From Kudoa neothunni (taxonomy: Eukaryota > Cnidaria), in NCBI GenBank assembly GCA_964304625.1, contig OZ199838.1, positions 434,001 through 498,000 of the forward strand: 64,000 nt of DNA, in the 5' to 3' direction. The translations under genes were made by a program, and so were the position numbers. The notes under the pieces are model-generated. The model worked only from the letters and a program-made list of their open reading frames with translations. It had not been told where the DNA came from and ran no database searches. This document shows, piece after piece, positions 10,557 through 24,600 of this stretch (positions are counted from its first letter, which is position 1; each line of letters starts with the position of its first letter).

Positions 10557-13500
10557 GGGGGAGCTACACCTAAGAAGATAAGAAGAATATTACAATTGGG
10601 AAGACGTCGACAATTTCATCAAAATGCCGTGCTAAGAAGTGAATAAACGGATTTGAGGGTTTGTGTTATTCCGGCGGTAAGGTTATTTTGGACACTACCT
10701 GATCCTCCTCATTTTCTACAGACACTTCCTACAAAATATCTGATGATACAATTGCACTTTCCGGATGACATTTTTGGAGCGAACGTAATTATTAGGAACT
10801 GATTCATTCCTACTTTTAAGGTTCACAGTCATGCTTGTCATCGAATTGGATCGATATCGCTTTCTGAAAATGAGCGACCGAAATTCTTGCAAATATATTT
10901 CATACGAGACATGCATTTGCAACCTTAAAATCGATCCAACATGTATCTCCAGATTAGGTATGATATTATTTTAGCGCTTCAAGATATGTTACACAGGCAC
11001 AATAGCTACATCCGCAGTTTTATGTATGCTTTAGAAATGTACCCGTCCTCTGATTTTAATTTAACCATAAACGCTGACGAGCGTCCACAGGGAGAATATG
11101 GGAGAAGATACAACGCCCCAACTTACAATGAAATGGTCATCGTAATGTTGGATGAGCAGCATTGTAGGAGGGATATTGTTTTGAGCAGTAAGGACAACAG
11201 ACCTCAAAGAATAAGCGAAACACACAGATCGTATTATGTATTGCAATATCCACTAATTAATGTCTATGGTCAATATGGTTACCATTTTCGTATTCCACAG
11301 ATTGGCACAAACAAAAATGTTTCATGTAAGGATTTTTATTCTTTTCATTTTATGGTAAGGGAAAAGGGTTTTAACATGCTGCATCAGTTTGGGACATTAT
11401 TCCAACAATGTATTTGCAAAGATGGAATCTGAGAGACTTTGTTTCATTAGATTCAACAACAAGATGAACTTCGTGTCGAATCTTAAGTCAATTTAATGGA
11501 TAGCATTCGTAGCTACGGTGAAATAAATGGACGTGGATGGTTGTGTATTTTGCCGTCGACTTTTGTAGTTTCACCACGTTATATGAACGAGAACATGCAG
11601 CTTGCCATGACCTACGTTCGATATTTTGGAGGACCGGACCTATTTCTAACATTCACGTGTAATCCATTTTGGAGCGAAAGTAATGGAGAGTTATTTCCTG
11701 ACCAAGTACCTAAAAACAGACTAGTCATAGTTACCAGAGTATTCAACTTGAAGTTAAGTTTTGATGAATTTAATTAAAAAATTGAAGATTTTTGATCAAG
11801 TTCACTGTTATATGTATACTATTGAGTAGCAGAAATGAGAGCTGTCACACGCTCATATATTGGTCTGGATGAAACAGAAATTGCTTTCCAATGAAATCGA
11901 CCAATTCATATCGAGCGAATTATCAGCCCAGGTGTAGATCCAGTATTGTTCCAGATTGTAAGAACAATTATGATCCATGGTCCCTGTGTTGGGTTGAATT
12001 CAGAAAGCCCGTGCATTAATGATCAGAGAACATGCACCAAAAACTATTCCAGACAGACAGTGATGGATTTCCTGTTTACAGAAGAAGACGACCTGAAGAT
12101 GGGGGTTTTTTGGGCGTCAATCTATCTGTACAACAGTGGGGAAGTCATCATAGATAATAAGTGGATTGTTCCCTATTATCCTTTGTTGACGAAGATTTTC
12201 AATGCCCATATTAATGTAGAGTATTGCCATTCAGTAAATTCCATTAAATATAAATGCAAATATGTAAATAAAGTTTCTGATGCCGCCATGTTTGTTGATA
12301 ATCAAAGAGATCATTTTGTTAAAGTTTCAAATTACCAGGTTGGTCGCTACATAAGCAGTAACGAAGGATTTTGGAGATTCTTCGGCTTCAATATTCATAG
12401 TCATTTTCCAACCGTAAAGCATTTAAGCCTCCATTTGGAGAATGGCCAGCGTATTTATTTCACCGACGAAACCTTGTTGAATCGATTACAAGATCCAAGG
12501 GACACGACATTAACCGCTATTTTCAAGCTATGCTAGAATAACGAATTCGCTTAAAGTCTCCTCTACCATCAAATCCCATCTTATTACGTATGGAATGATA
12601 ATAGTTGGCATCGGAGAATGAGAGGATGTCCAGTTTAAGGCCACCCATGCATACGATTCGACGCTACAATAGGAAGAGTTTACAGTGTACATCCTGCACT
12701 TCAAGATTGATTTTATTTGGGGATATTGCTCCATTGTGTAAAGGGACCTTCAAGTTTTGACGATCTTAAGAAGGTTGACGGTCAGCTATACCCAACATAC
12801 CTTGAAGCGTGCTTTAAAAATGATTTGGTAGCGGGAGACAACCACTAGGAATGTACATTACTAGAAGCTGCTCTTACAAATAATAGTCCACGACAATTAC
12901 TAAGATTATTCGCATTGTTGATCAGAAATTTCGAAACGTATCAGCCTCATAAACTGTGGTTACTTTTTAGGAAACGTATGTCGTAAGATTACCGGTATCA
13001 ACTGCAACAAACCAGTTCAATGCTACACGTGATTTTCAATTCTGACCTTTTTAACATGTCCCTACTTGACATAGAGGACACTTTAATTCAAATGGGTGGA
13101 GGAATGTTAAATTCATACGGATATCCTCCTTTGGACAAAATTTGGCGCCTTTCTTCCAAATGAAGTCCAGAGATAATTTGCCTACAACATTGAAGAATTA
13201 ACCGAGTTTGTAGAAATAAACAAGCCGAAACTGACGCCTGACCAAAGATTTGCATTTGAAACAGTGTTGGTAAGCATTTATAATAATATAGGTAATTGTA
13301 ACGTTTTTTTGATGCACCGGGTGGTACGGTTAAGACATTTGTGACAAATCTTTTATTGACCGAATTAAGAAGAGATTCTAAAATTACACTTGCTGTTACA
13401 TCTTCGGGCATTGCAGCCACATTATTACCAGGAGGTAGGACCATCCAGAGTAAATTTAAATAGCCAATCGCGATTAAGGGTGATGGAACTGACGTACGTG

Positions 13501-15992
13501 CAATCAGCAAAGGGACAAGTTTATCCCACTTCTTGACAAGATGCATGACCATCATATAGGATGAATGTACGGTGGCGAACAGAGTGGTTTTCGAAGGTTT
13601 GGATAGAACGATAAGGGATTTAACAGACAAAAACATTCCGTTTGGTCGAATCACAATGGTTTTGTCGGCGATTTTCGTTAAACTCTGCCCGTAATACCCA
13701 GAGGTACAAGATACGACCATGTAAAATATCCCCTAAAGTTCTCCTCCTTATGGGCGAACGTTAAAATCATCCATCTCAACACCAATATGAGAGTGTAACT
13801 GAGCGATGATGAAGGAGCCAATCAATTCGCTTCAGAAATACTACGGATACGTGATAATCAACTTACCATTAGGCCACATGGATGTATTCCTCTGTGTTTC
13901 GTGGCAAAACATGGCTTCGTGCATGGATGAATTGACAGACCATGTTTTTCCAGAAATACAAACAAACTTTTACAACTCAAATTGGCTGTCAGAACGAACT
14001 ATCTTAACTCCCACAAACTAATCCTTAAACAAAATCAATGATAGATTGATCCGTCTTATTTCAGGCGACTCTGCGGAGTATAATCATATGACACCGTCGT
14101 GGACAAAAATTAATGTATTAATTTCCTTGTTTAATTTCTCAACAGTCTAGAGTCTAGAGCTATCGGAGGTTCCTTCACACAAGATTCTTCTAATGGTAGA
14201 CACTCCAATTATTTTGCTAAGAAATTTGGATTCATCAAGGTTGTGTAACGGCAATCGACTATTGGTATAGTCGTTAATGTCTTACCTTATTGAGGTCACT
14301 ATCATAACAGGTTGTGCCAGAGGGTAAGATGTAAATATTCCGATTATTCCTTCAGACACCACCTTTAATTTCAGAAGACTGCAATTTCCCATCAAACCAT
14401 GCTTTGCAATATCCATCAATAAGGCCAAGGGGAAAACCTTCAAAGTTACCGGTTTAAATTTGGAGAAACCGTGTTTTTCTCATGGACAGTTGTATATCGC
14501 CGGCTCCAGGATAGGCTCCAAACACAATTTATACGCTTTTTCTCCGAATGGTCTGACCTAAAATATAATTTATAGGGGGGGTATTACAATAACTATGTTA
14601 TCATTTTCATATTTATATGAATCTTACTCGCCTATTTAAATTCAGTGTTTATATAAATTTCATTCAAATTTATTTATATGAAACAATGTCTCTTTGATTC
14701 TATTTTTGGGAATATATCTATAATGTTATGTGGAACATTATTCCAAATTTTGCAGCATGTTCAAACATTATTCTATTATCATTAAGCGATACGAGTAGAA
14801 ACTTTACATGAGACACTTTTGTTTGCCAATTTTTGGAGTGCAAAACTGATAACAATCTTCATCCCCGGCATTTATTTTTGGATGTCGCAGTAGACTATGC
14901 GATTTATGTGCTTCGATTACTGTTTGAGGTATGTTGTGTTTTTTTCACAAAAAATATCGAATACATCATGCTGCTCATCTAACTTTATGGGGGGCAATAA
15001 TCGTTACTTTGAGTGTTATATCAACCTCTATTTTCTTCTTAAGAATGCCGTCAGTATCTTTTATTGTAATAGGATCAGACGTTGGATGGATTCCCAAAAC
15101 AAACATAAAATGGTAGGGTATAGTTATTTTTCCTGTTAAACATATATTGGGTGTTAGAGATATACGTACTTTTTCTGAAAACGTGTTGCTGATCAATTCT
15201 AAGCTTGTATATGCAAATCTTCTAAAAATACATTTTGTAAAATGCCGGTTCGCCGTCGTCTTAATGTTACTACGATCCAATTCCACGGCTAATTTGATCC
15301 CATATCTTAAAGTAATCACAAATCCTGATTAAACGAACGCGTTAGTTTTAAAAGTGACATAATACTGTGTTATTATATCTTTAAATATGCTTGTGGAAGT
15401 ATTTTGAAGTTTGTTGTCTGCATTTTTCAAGATTTTGCGTGTGACGGTGCGACGAAATTTCTTTGGTAAGCGTTTATAGGATTTCATGTTCAAAATTTAA
15501 TCTACCACATTGTTATAGGTATGATTCAACTGAGCAGGTCTATAACAGAATTCAAGTGATAATTCAATTTCGGAATCTATATCCCTTTATCCGTTGACTG
15601 TATAGTTGTATTCCGTTGTAATGCCTCACGTATACGTCGATTTCTATTTGCTTTCCTTCGTTTCTTAAAATCGCGGATGCATCAAATAATGACGATGAGA
15701 TTTAAATGAAATGAGGTTCATTTTGTTTGAATTATAGTTTCTTTAATATATTTTTATTAGGTTTTTTCTGTTTCTTGTTAAATATAATGGCTACCTACAT
15801 TATTGTGTAAAATTTTATGTTTCATTTATGACTGTTCATTTCGTGTAGTAAATTTTCGGCAGATGTTTATGCCAATAACATATTGAAACATTTATTATAT
15901 TGGAAAATATAATTTAAAAAATTTTTATTTCAATTTTGTCCCCTAAATTAGATATTCCCACCACTCCGAGCGTAGCCGGATATTTCAGCTAG
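10557..15992 (+). mobile_element. decayed autonomous Helitron
   Basis: It codes for a Rep-helicase remnant (10690-14580) and ends at a Helitron-type 3' terminus: a short TCCG/CGGA stem at about 15965-15980, then CTAG at 15989-15992 followed by T. The 5' end was not located precisely. Immediately after the CTAG the sequence continues in mid-frame of a piggyBac transposase, so this Helitron inserted into a piggyBac gene. The 1.4 kb between the helicase end and the 3' hairpin holds only short frames. Confidence 0.7.
10690..14580 (+). pseudogene. Helitron Rep-helicase (Helitron_like_N plus Pif1-type helicase), heavily broken
   Basis: In order: N-terminal Helitron motifs (FKVHSHACHRIGS, PKFLQIYFIRD, about 10810-10900); the 10941-11432 block; GPDLFLTFTCNPFW near 11630; the HUH motif SHAHILVWM near 11840; the HGPCVG...SPC...CTK cysteine region with YSRQTVMDF at 11970-12075. 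The helicase follows: TPDQRFAFETV, Walker A-like DAPGGTVKTF (about 13310), Walker B-like DECTVANRVVFEGLDR (about 13560) and the late motif NKAKGKTF...FSHGQLYIAGSR (about 14420-14510). Many stops and frame changes separate these pieces, so it is an old copy. In Helitrons this protein nicks and unwinds DNA for rolling-circle transposition. Confidence 0.82.
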
Positions 15993-16964
15993 TACATATA
16001 TATAGCCATTCGTTTTGACGATCGATCAACAAAAACACTAACAATTCAAGAGAATAGAAATAATTTCGAGACCACACAAGAAATATTTGATGTAATGAAA
16101 TCGTTTTTTCAGCAAAATTACTAACCGGGTACTCACCTAACAGTTGATGAGAGAATGATTTCATTTCGTGAACAATGTTCTTTCCGCGCATATTTGAATC
16201 AGAAGCCCGATCGGTTCGGAATGACTGTTAGCAACAATTATTCCTGGATTAATTATCTCATAACAATTTTTTTGTCAATACTTTTTTAAATATCGATAAT
16301 TTTACTTCTAATCAATTATTACAACCCAATAAATTTTCATAATTTTTTATGATGTGATATCTTAATGGATTAATAATTTACTAAGTTCATAATTGATTAA
16401 TTTCCTATATCCGCACATTACCCAGTCTATTTTAACGATATTTTCATATGAACAACTTCATAATAAGATTTATACATTATTTTTATTTTTTCAAAATAGT
16501 CTTTTAGTTTGTTTTTAAGGAGTTAATTAATGAATAGAAGACAATCACGCGCCAAAAACTGCTTATCGTTCATTTACAGGATTAACCGGAAATTACTCCG
16601 AAAGAGTGCTTTTCGAGTGTTTGGCCCGATTCTCATTTTTTAACAATGCAAGGTTCTTTATTTCTTCGCTCTTTTCGTGTAATTTCAGAAACGTATTTCA
16701 ATATGTTACGAGTCAATGGACAATGATTTCTTATACTTCGAACCCTGTACACATAGACTAAAAAATTAAAAGGATTCGTTCAATTTTTTTAAGAACTGAA
16801 AAATAATTCAGACGATTTAATTGATTATTATTAAATTATAAAGCATTTTAATTACTTAATTAGGCAGGTTTGAAAAAAATTTTGCTGAAATAAAAAAATG
16901 CTGGGGTCAAAACTGACCCCACATAGGAACATACACTATTTTGTCGAGCACTATTCCGTGAGGG
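15993..16964 (+). mobile_element. piggyBac copy D, right half only
   Basis: The sequence starts in mid-transposase with IRFDDRSTK and then THLTVDERMISFREQC (about 16010-16190), including the first catalytic Asp. It ends with a typical piggyBac right end: a TGGGGTCAAAACTGACCCCA palindrome at 16903-16922, then GAGGG and TTAA (16965-16968). The left part is missing because the Helitron ending at 15992 is joined to it. No frame is long enough to be functional. Confidence 0.75.
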
Positions 16965-17092
16965 TTAATAGGTGCAAATCTCCTAAACGTTTTGAAACTA
17001 TTTCTGAGAAAAAAAAATAGAGAACAATATAAATACAATTTTTTCTCTTGTTCATTTAAATTTTGAATAAACATTAGGCACAAAAAGATTAA

Positions 17093-18483
17093 CCCTCACC
17101 GTACTGCGCGCGAAAAAATTACGCGTGTGTCGATGGGGTCTATTTGGGACCCCCTTTTAAATCAGCCTTAAACTCCTTCAATTATCACGAAACTAACACG
17201 ATGTTATTTATAGACATTTATAAGTATAAAAAATAAAATCTAGCTCTCTCCGGTAGTTTAAAATGCAGATTTGAGACCAAGATGAACTTATTGTGTCCGA
17301 CCAATATGATGAAATCAGCGCATATATTTCAGCGCCAATGATTTAGAAGGTGTCTAAACGAAATAAATGTCTAATTTAACCGACTAAATGCTATAAAAAA
17401 TTAATAGATGATGATCAAGCACAGGGCCGACTAAGCGCCGTCCTATAGAAATTATCGGAATATTTCGGAAGTAGTAAATGTAGCGGCGCATGCAGTTTGC
17501 TCTGAGATTTCATAGAGAGCAGTGTTTGAAGAACTCGCATGGTTTTAATTCCTTCAAAATTAAAATAAAAAAAATTATAAAGGTGCATTGCTTAGTAATG
17601 CATTTGCATTTTTAAATGCTACGTCCTCTTACGTTTTTACGAACTTTTTTTATTTATTTGCATATTTAAGAGTTAATATGATTAGATTAAAGAATTTTAT
17701 TTGAGGAAACCTAAGTAGTTTGAATATTTTGGTATCCATACTTACAAAACTGCTGGAACACACGTCTAACGCTTTTATACGAATAATTCGTAACACACAC
17801 GTCGATATCAATAATCAATAAACGCACAGTGCTTTAACTACTGTTATATACTCAATACAAATATTAATAGCCATTATTTCTGACTATTTTTGAAAATTAT
17901 TGATATTTCCTGTTGCTTATTTTATTAAATTTGCAGTAGAACAATTGTTCGCCAAATACCTTGTACTCTATCAATTTATATTTCGTCGAATAAAAATTAC
18001 CGAATCCCCAGATAATAAACAAAGATTCTAATAGTTATATTGCAAATAATGAATCATGGATTAATTTATTGTTGGTAAACAGAGATTCTTTAGAGAAACA
18101 AGAGTCTACCAACCAAGAAGCGCGGTACGTATGAATTCTCGCTAATCTCCTATTAAGTCGAAGTATGTATAAACCTTACGTATATATGACTTAAAAATCA
18201 ATTAAACAAAATTTATATATATAAATAAGTAAAATAGATTAATATGCATATAATGGACCATTTTTCTTGAAATTCTATAGGAATAAATATGCGGATTATG
18301 AAATAAATATAATCTCTAAGGCATATTTTTTAAATTAGAAAAAGAATTATGGTTTCTATACTTACTTTTTAACCTTATAAAGGCATTCCTGGAACAGTTA
18401 AGAAGTCAATAGTTCATTTTCAGAGTAACGCGAAAAATACTAAAATTGGGGTCCCTAATGGACCCCGCTTCGGACAGGTAGGG
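17093..18483. mobile_element. non-autonomous piggyBac-type element
   Basis: TTAA lies at both edges (17089-17092 and 18484-18487). The left end is CCCTCACCGTACTGC with a GGGGTCTATTTGGGACCCCC palindrome; the right end has GGGGTCCCTAATGGACCCC and ends GTAGGG. It is 1,391 bp with no transposase frame. The flanks belong to the 3' region of gene G1; the same region downstream of G2 (about 41394) has a single uninterrupted TTAA, which is the empty site. Confidence 0.85.
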
Positions 18484-18656
18484 TTAATAAATAAGAATTA
18501 AGAAGTGATACGCATAATAAATGTTGTTAAGATTTTATATATTTTTAGAAAAAAATAAATATAAGTTCAATATGAAAAGATACTAAAAGTTATCTATTAC
18601 AATAATTTTATAATAATATTGGTAACTGATGTAATGGATGATGAATATATCAGTTT

Positions 18657-21600
18657 TTATAGATCGTAAGAAATTTCCTTAGAATTCTTTCTGTAAACAA
18701 CTACACCTATCACAACCAAAAGTGAAATCACGATGGGTATCATTGCATATAATCTAAGAAAGCTTATCTACAACAAATATGTATATTCTACTACATGTAA
18801 CTTCCAACAGACCTATCTAATGTCAAACTTGAAAATATAAATGTAAATTACGAATAACTATTCTTTGCAGCATCAAAATTGTGATTTTCTTTACTATCTA
18901 CAATGTTTCTTTTTTATCAGATCATTAAATTAAAATAATTTTACTAAATATAATCTTATAAATATGACATGAAAATTGTTGTTACCCTTTCTCAACCTTT
19001 TCTACTACTTTTTGAACGATATCATCTACAACAATGTTGGCATATTCACTCCTTATGTTTTCTCCTTCTATAAATTTTTTATTCCATAAGTTTCATTTAT
19101 TTAAGTTACTAAAAGTAGATTATTATAATTATATAATAGATAATTGGAATTCTATTACCTTTTTATTTTACCAATTCTTGAGTCTTCGCCAAATATATTA
19201 TTAGAAAATAAGAATTATTTAATAATTTAAACAAAATATATTACATTGAATACTATATGGTCTATACAGTGAGTGATCTTTTGCTTTCAATTTCAATATA
19301 TAATCCTTTTCTATCGATAAATTATTGATGTTAACGACACATTTATTGGCAGAGCATTCTTCATCATCATTACACCATGTAACAATTTTTCCCTCCTGGT
19401 TGTCTACGATTTTTTCCTGAATCATAAACGGACATCTTGAATTGTCATCTTTTCCTGTGAAATCCACTTTAATTGTCAAGTCACTATCTCCATTCAACGA
19501 ATGCTTAAGTGAAATACTACCATTTACTAAATAATATTAATAAAACATAAGATTATTGATTATGAATACTTGTCTCAACAGAATACTCCTTTTGTTTTTT
19601 GCCATCAGATGGTTCGACGGTTACGTTGTAGGTCACTCCCAATTCTAGGTTGACAATTTTGAACGTAGCATCACATTTATTCTCACATGCTCCCATTCCC
19701 TCACACGTAGCCATATATTTTGGATCTGAGACAGCACTTTTTTTAACATAAATTCTACAGACCGGCAAATAATTATCATGTCCAAATGGTGTTATTATAG
19801 CAAGTGGAATTTTGGATATTTGGTTTCGAATCCTTTGCAGCTAAATCTCCTCCCTCAGCTAAATATATCGTTAAACATTAGTGTTTAAATATGCTTTTAC
19901 TTGTTCGGAATGTTATTTTCTTTATATAATCAGAAATCCCAATGTTGGTTACTGTTACAGAAACTACATAACTTGTACCCCTCGCAAGCCCATTAATTGA
20001 ATACGTCGCTGCACAATTAGTATTACATTCACCATTGCTATCACAACGAGGTTTTGTTTCAGTCGAAAAAGTATTTACTTGGCGTATTTTAATTGTACAT
20101 TCTACATTAGGTTGACCTGTATTCATATCCTTATACACGTTAAGTCCAGTAAGGGTGACTTCCGTGTCCTTAATATCGCTTATATTTATACCACTGTCAT
20201 TTCCTAAAAGACATTATTTTTATTGTTGAATCCAATACTACTTTTAAAATATTGTTTGAATCCTTCGGTATCAAACCTTCGTTTAACAATTATTCCAATG
20301 TTCTCACTGCCTTCTGTCAAACTGATAATACCATCTTGACAAAGATGGAAACACTCTTTTTTCTCCTCAGTGCATCCATTCAGAACAGTACTTTGTTGAG
20401 TTGGGTCACTTCCATCTACCTTAAATACCTTGATGTGACAAATTTCGCCATTGTATGGACCAGGAGAGAATTTTATCTGAAGTCTTCTATTGTTATCCTC
20501 AATACCTGAAACAGAATAAATAATCTCAGATTTTAGTGGGGTCTCAGAATTCAAATAAGTATTATTCATGTAATAGAATATTCCAGGCCATAACAGCGTT
20601 GAACTGATATTATAATAACATATGTATCTATCAAATGAGAGCGAAACAGTTTTAACGTTTGTAGTCTCGGAATAAGTTGATATATCAAATAAAGTCTTTT
20701 TTGTACCAATATGTGGATCATCCATCCCGTCATATTGTATATTCCAATCAGTCATTGAGTTTGATTTGTAAGAGAAATTAACTTTGCCATCAGCATAAGA
20801 TATTGCATAAGTGTTATCTTGTATGTTATCTATAAAAAATATCGTTGAAATTTATAATGTATAAATATTCTTTATTTTAATTACTCATTATTATTGGGAA
20901 CACTTGCATCTTTTTACATCTTCTGGCTTCTGCGTCGTCTGCGCCGTAACAAACTGATATATATCGATCGACTTTTGAATTAATATATCCGACGTTAAGA
21001 TCGCTTTTAGTGCATTCCACCAAACAATCATCCCCATCTCCTTCTGTGCAGAGTTGTGGCTTTATAAATTCAGTTCCTGCAAAATTAGCCATTTTTATCA
21101 CACACTTTGCTGCGGAAAAATCTTTCAATGTAACGGAAAATTTCTCAATATCTACATCCGAAGATTTATAAACTTTTGTTCGAGTTTTCCACGTCGAATA
21201 AAAGCTATAAATGTATGTCAATTTAAACCTCTGTGTAAATGTTACCTGGTATCGATAGCTTGAATGGTGACGATTTTTGATCTGCATAAATCATCAACCT
21301 GTAGTTATATTTGTTATCGTATATATCATCAAATTCAATTTGGACGCATTTTTTGACATCATTACTATTATCACATCCAATACAAGACTTTATTATTCTC
21401 GTGGGTGAAGCTATTTGAAGATAATAAAAATAATATGACACTATTACTTTCGTTTGTTTCATGTTTATATAACTGATAGTAACATTTTGTAGTGCTTGCG
21501 TCATTCATATTTCCTTTTGGTTGTATTATGAGCTTGTTCTTCTTGGTATTAGTTGAAACTTCAAATTCAATTTGTTCACCAACTATTGATTAATTAATTA

Positions 21601-24600
21601 AATATGTAAATAATTCCCATTACTGGTTTTTTTGTTAAAAATTTGAGTGCCATACGTTCCACTAGGAACAATTTTCAATTCATACGTAGTATAGAAATTA
21701 AGCCCAATGATGTCGAACTGTGATTTGCACGATTTTACGCACAACACATTATCTGCACAAATTGCAGGATAATATAAATCACTTTTCTCTTTTATGTAGA
21801 TGGTACAAATATTTTCTGGAGCCGCTAAATTTTGATTAATTGTGATTCCATTCGCGCTGGCAGAGATTGAATCCTCTCTAATTAAAAGTTGTTGGTTTTG
21901 AGCTGAAAATATGTTTAAAATAACTTTTAATCTGACTAAATACTTATTTTGTGGAAAAAATATTTTCTTGGTGAGTAATTAGGTATACCCGTTATGGTCA
22001 CCATAATATCATTATGTAAATAAGTTGGATCAGGCTCAATTTGAACCTTCCCAAAGCTACAATCGGGCGATGAACCACCTACATCTTTCCTCCCGTTTTC
22101 AGTAACTAGTGGAGCGTATGAGTTCCATAAGTTTATCGTGCATGCAACAGGCGGAGGAGAAATTTCTCCACCATCTTCATTTTTATCTTTCCCCCTAATG
22201 TTTATTTGAATTTTATTTTCAACTGTTGTCGCAGGAACATCGTCACCATGTTTCACTAAAATATTTTGTGTTATTTATTAAATATATCAAAGTCATACGT
22301 ATGTGTATATTATTTTGATAACCGATAGTAGGTTTCATTCCTAGTTTTAGCACCCTTATTTTAACCGCCTTTACACTCGGCTGCACATTTCCAAATGTAT
22401 AGTTGTTGCACAAACTGAAGAAACAATTTTCTTGATTATCACATCGATTCGAAAAAAAACTGTTTGAATTTGCCGCTGTGGCGTCTATCCATTCGAATGT
22501 GCACATTTCAGACGGCTCTGGATTAGTAAGTTTAACTGTAAATGTATCTTTTTGTTCAACATTATTTAATTCGTAATAAAATCTACTTAAAAAGGGAGCT
22601 TGATTTTTAACAAATGTATTGTCATAGAAATAATGGAAATCAAAATATTCAGGGCAGCTTATATAATAATCTTTGACTAACTCATCAAATTGAATCGAAT
22701 AACTTTCAACTTTGTTATGGGTGTCGCAAGATTGTGGTTGATTCACAACAATTTGTTTTTTGGTATCCTTGAATGATTTGCATTTTAATGGGCATTTATT
22801 TAAACCCAATTTTATATTGTCGCCTTCTAATTTAGCTGTGTGGGTAATTTCTTCGTAATGATCTTCAAAAAATGATTTAATTCATAAAAAAATTATTTAA
22901 TACCTATATAGTATGAATAGACCTTTCCTTCATTAAAAGGGACGTTTTTTGTCGTTGGTATTATCGATTTTTCTTGTTCAAATGTTGAACGTGATGGTGT
23001 TTGATTTATTATCACCCCTGGGTCGCCGTTATTTCCTATAAGTGGTCCTTTCGTATTGCTGCTTCCTGAAGGCAGGACTTCGCCAAGTGATTGCAATCTT
23101 GCAATAATTTCTTTCTTAATACCCGATTTTTTGGCATCTGTGTCGGCAGTTTTACTGACTTGATAAGTGACAGAAATATAATTTGGTTTATTCGGACTAT
23201 TAGGATCAATTTCGAATTCTGTTGAAAGGACGGTGCATTGTTTTGGCGTTTCCCCACCGATTCTGTCATCAGAATAACCCAAAAGGTCATCTTTAGATTT
23301 TTTGACTGTGCAATGCTTGTTGCTCTTACTAGTTAGTTCATTATTCTTGAATTTTACCTTGTACTTTCGTGCAGATTTATTGTAATATAATACCATATCC
23401 TGATTACCTTCATCGATACCACCTATAAATAAAAAGTTAATATTTCAACAAAATAACAATTACATTCTATGTTTTTTTCTGTTGGGTTGGAATAACCAAC
23501 ATTTATAACAACTAGTTTATAGGTAACTTCGCAACTGAGAGAAGCCCATGAGAAATCTATTGTGTTAGTTCCAGTCGCTATAATGGGATCACATGCGCTA
23601 TTCAAACAATCCTTGATAATTTTTGTAGATTCTTGTTCCAGTAGAACGTACGCCCAAGAATTTCCTAATGTTTGACCTGAAGCAGCAGCCACGGTAGCTT
23701 TAGTTTTCTTTTCCTCAACAACTTTTGAGGTGGTTATTTCTATCTCGATTCCACCAGCTATTAAATTTCATTTTCATTAAACTTTACAAATAAATTACTT
23801 GATTCCCCAATGTTTTCAATACAGTTATATCCTTCCGGACAAACAGTTATTTTGTACGTTGTTTTAGGGTCAAGGTTTATAATATTGAATTCAATGTTAC
23901 AAGCACCGGAACAAAATTCATTAGCTTGACCTTTTTTACATGTAGCAGGATACATCGATGTATTGCTTCCAGCAACTGAATAGTAGAGATCACATTTTGC
24001 CTGATTAACTCTTTCATCGGAGAATGAACTAGATAGATTTAGAGTTAGTGCATTTTGTTGATCAGAAGTGGGGGTTATGTTTAGTTCACCAGTTTTTATT
24101 ACTTGTTCTCCTATATAAATTTAGGAATATAGAGTTAATATTTATCGTTACCTTTAGTTTTGAAATAGAAATAACGGTGGTAATAATTAACTCCAGGAGA
24201 ATCTAATGTTGTAAGTCCTTTTATTTTAAGTTTTAAAATATATTCTGTTAGTGGCAGAAGAGAGCTCAAATTGATTGATTCAAATCGTTTGCAACCACCA
24301 TCACACGTTACATCGTTCCAGTTATTTTTAATTCCCAGATTTTTCTCCATTATTTTAACTTCAAAAATATCTGCTCCATCTACAGCACTAGTCTCGCCTT
24401 CATTTCGATTTAAATTAGTTAACTCTACAGTTGCCACGTTCTTTCCAGTTACAGTAACAGTAGGTTGACCGGTAGCGACTATAAAATTGATAAGACATAT
24501 TAGATAGATTAAAATTTACATGTTATAGTTTGAATAAACTCTTTTGATGTTATCTTATCAAAGGGTTTAACGAGTACTTGGGCGAACTTAAAATCTGTCT

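Noticed and set aside
14897-15332. Overlapping frames on both strands in the Helitron tail (80 and 114 codons), possibly an RPA-like Helitron gene
   Set aside because: No OB-fold or zinc motif could be recognised, and frames on both strands over the same span are typical of chance.
20252-20509. 85-codon frame antisense to exon 14 (also opposite G2, G3 and G4)
   Set aside because: It recurs because the sense exon is conserved. It lacks independent signals and is a shadow.
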